NCBI RefSeq assembly: GCF_022201045.2
Contig: NC_068556.1
Location: 19,139,501 to 19,203,500, forward strand
Direction of reading: 5' to 3'
DNA length: 64,000 bases
DNA from: Citrus sinensis
Taxonomy: Eukaryota; Streptophyta; Magnoliopsida; Sapindales; Rutaceae
A model generated the notes under the pieces. That model was not told where the DNA came from and did no database searches. It was given only the letters and a program-made list of their open reading frames with translations. The stretch's first letter is position 1. Each line of letters begins with the position of its first letter. The translations under genes were made by a program, and so were the position numbers. Positions 63,395 through 64,000 of the stretch are shown here, in pieces.

Positions 63395-63865
63395 TTAATT
63401 AGGCTGCTAGATTTCACCGATGTACATGAATTTGAAGATTTTTTTTTTTTAATTCGGTCTCATCGTTCAAATGGAAACATTCTTCGACTAATATGAACTT
63501 AAGCATGATCATATGGAAATATGGTTGCTTTAGAAAGAAAATTAACACTCATTAACCTTTCAAAAAGTTACAATTGGGTAAAGCCACAAAGAGATTGCCT
63601 TGCAAAATAATTTAATAAGGCTGCTCGGTTTACTTTTCTCATCAAAAAAATAAATAAATAAATAAGGCTGCTCGGTTTCACCATTGTAAAACGAATTTGA
63701 AGATTTATGCATGAGTGTTCTTAGATGGACATACGGAATATTATCAATATTGTTTAGTATATAATTAATTGCTGCTTTAAAAAGAAAATTAATTATCACT
63801 CATTGACCTTCAAAAAGTTTACAATTGGGTAAGGATACAATGAGATTGCCTTGCAAATTGCATTT
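63395..63865. repeat. Diverged direct repeat of about 200-270 bp
   Basis: Unit 1 (about 63400-63612) and unit 2 (about 63665-63862) share 'aggctgct.g.tttcacc', 'gaatttgaagat', 'aaagaaaattaa', 'aaaaagtt.acaattgggtaa' and 'gagattgccttgcaaa'. A third, very short copy of the start (aataaggctgctcggttt) lies between them at about 63612. Confidence 0.75.
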
Positions 63866-64000
63866 TTATATAACTAATTTCTATCACCAGTGATTTGTAT
63901 AATGATTGCACATCTCTCATTTTATATAAGACCATTTGTATAGACAGCCTAGCGCCAAAGTCCCAAAAAAAACCAATCATATGCGTTTTCATAATCATCG

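Overview
This is a plant nuclear window, AT-rich, with intron-containing genes, MITEs and retrotransposon debris. The two seed storage proteins look like 11S globulins of a rosid eudicot. The likeness to Citrus citrin makes Citrus or a close relative my best guess, but that is an inference from memory. No CRISPR, operon, organellar block or clearly new enzymatic system was seen. Most of the unusual material is in gene duplication, decayed gene copies and transposon structure.

Layout, left to right. At the left edge are the first two coding exons of a plastid-targeted aldo/keto reductase (minus strand), which runs off the window. From 1.4 to 6.6 kb lies repeat-rich DNA, including a PIF/Harbinger-like element with an insertion inside it. 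Two intact 11S globulin genes face each other tail to tail (7050-8769 plus, 11661-13448 minus), each with four exons and a GC-AG first intron. A broken Ty1/copia element (14322-18945) and a decayed Mutator-like transposase (18953-20540) follow.

From 22.5 to 37.3 kb there is a cluster of tau-class glutathione S-transferases: four minus-strand two-exon genes (A to D), one plus-strand gene (E), and two exon-2/3'UTR fragments. A and B are recent near-identical copies in a duplicated block of about 2 kb. A DUF761 gene lies at 39.4 kb. A SLU7-like splicing-factor gene (40788-45431, minus) keeps all its exon junctions but carries an in-frame stop and a one-base frameshift, so it looks like a recent pseudogene. 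An intact cytosolic malate dehydrogenase gene (49091-52607, plus) comes next, preceded by a tandem duplication of about 0.5 kb that carries a SINE-like piece. An R2R3-MYB gene of the MYB13/14/15 type (56263-57494, minus) is the last gene. The remaining 6.5 kb holds only mobile-element remnants and repeats.

The genes do not form a pathway. Seed storage, detoxification, central carbon metabolism, transcription and splicing are neighbours by chance, and only the globulin pair and the GST group are related by duplication. Exon coordinates were worked out by hand from splice sites and reading frame; lengths and phases were checked by arithmetic but no alignment was run.
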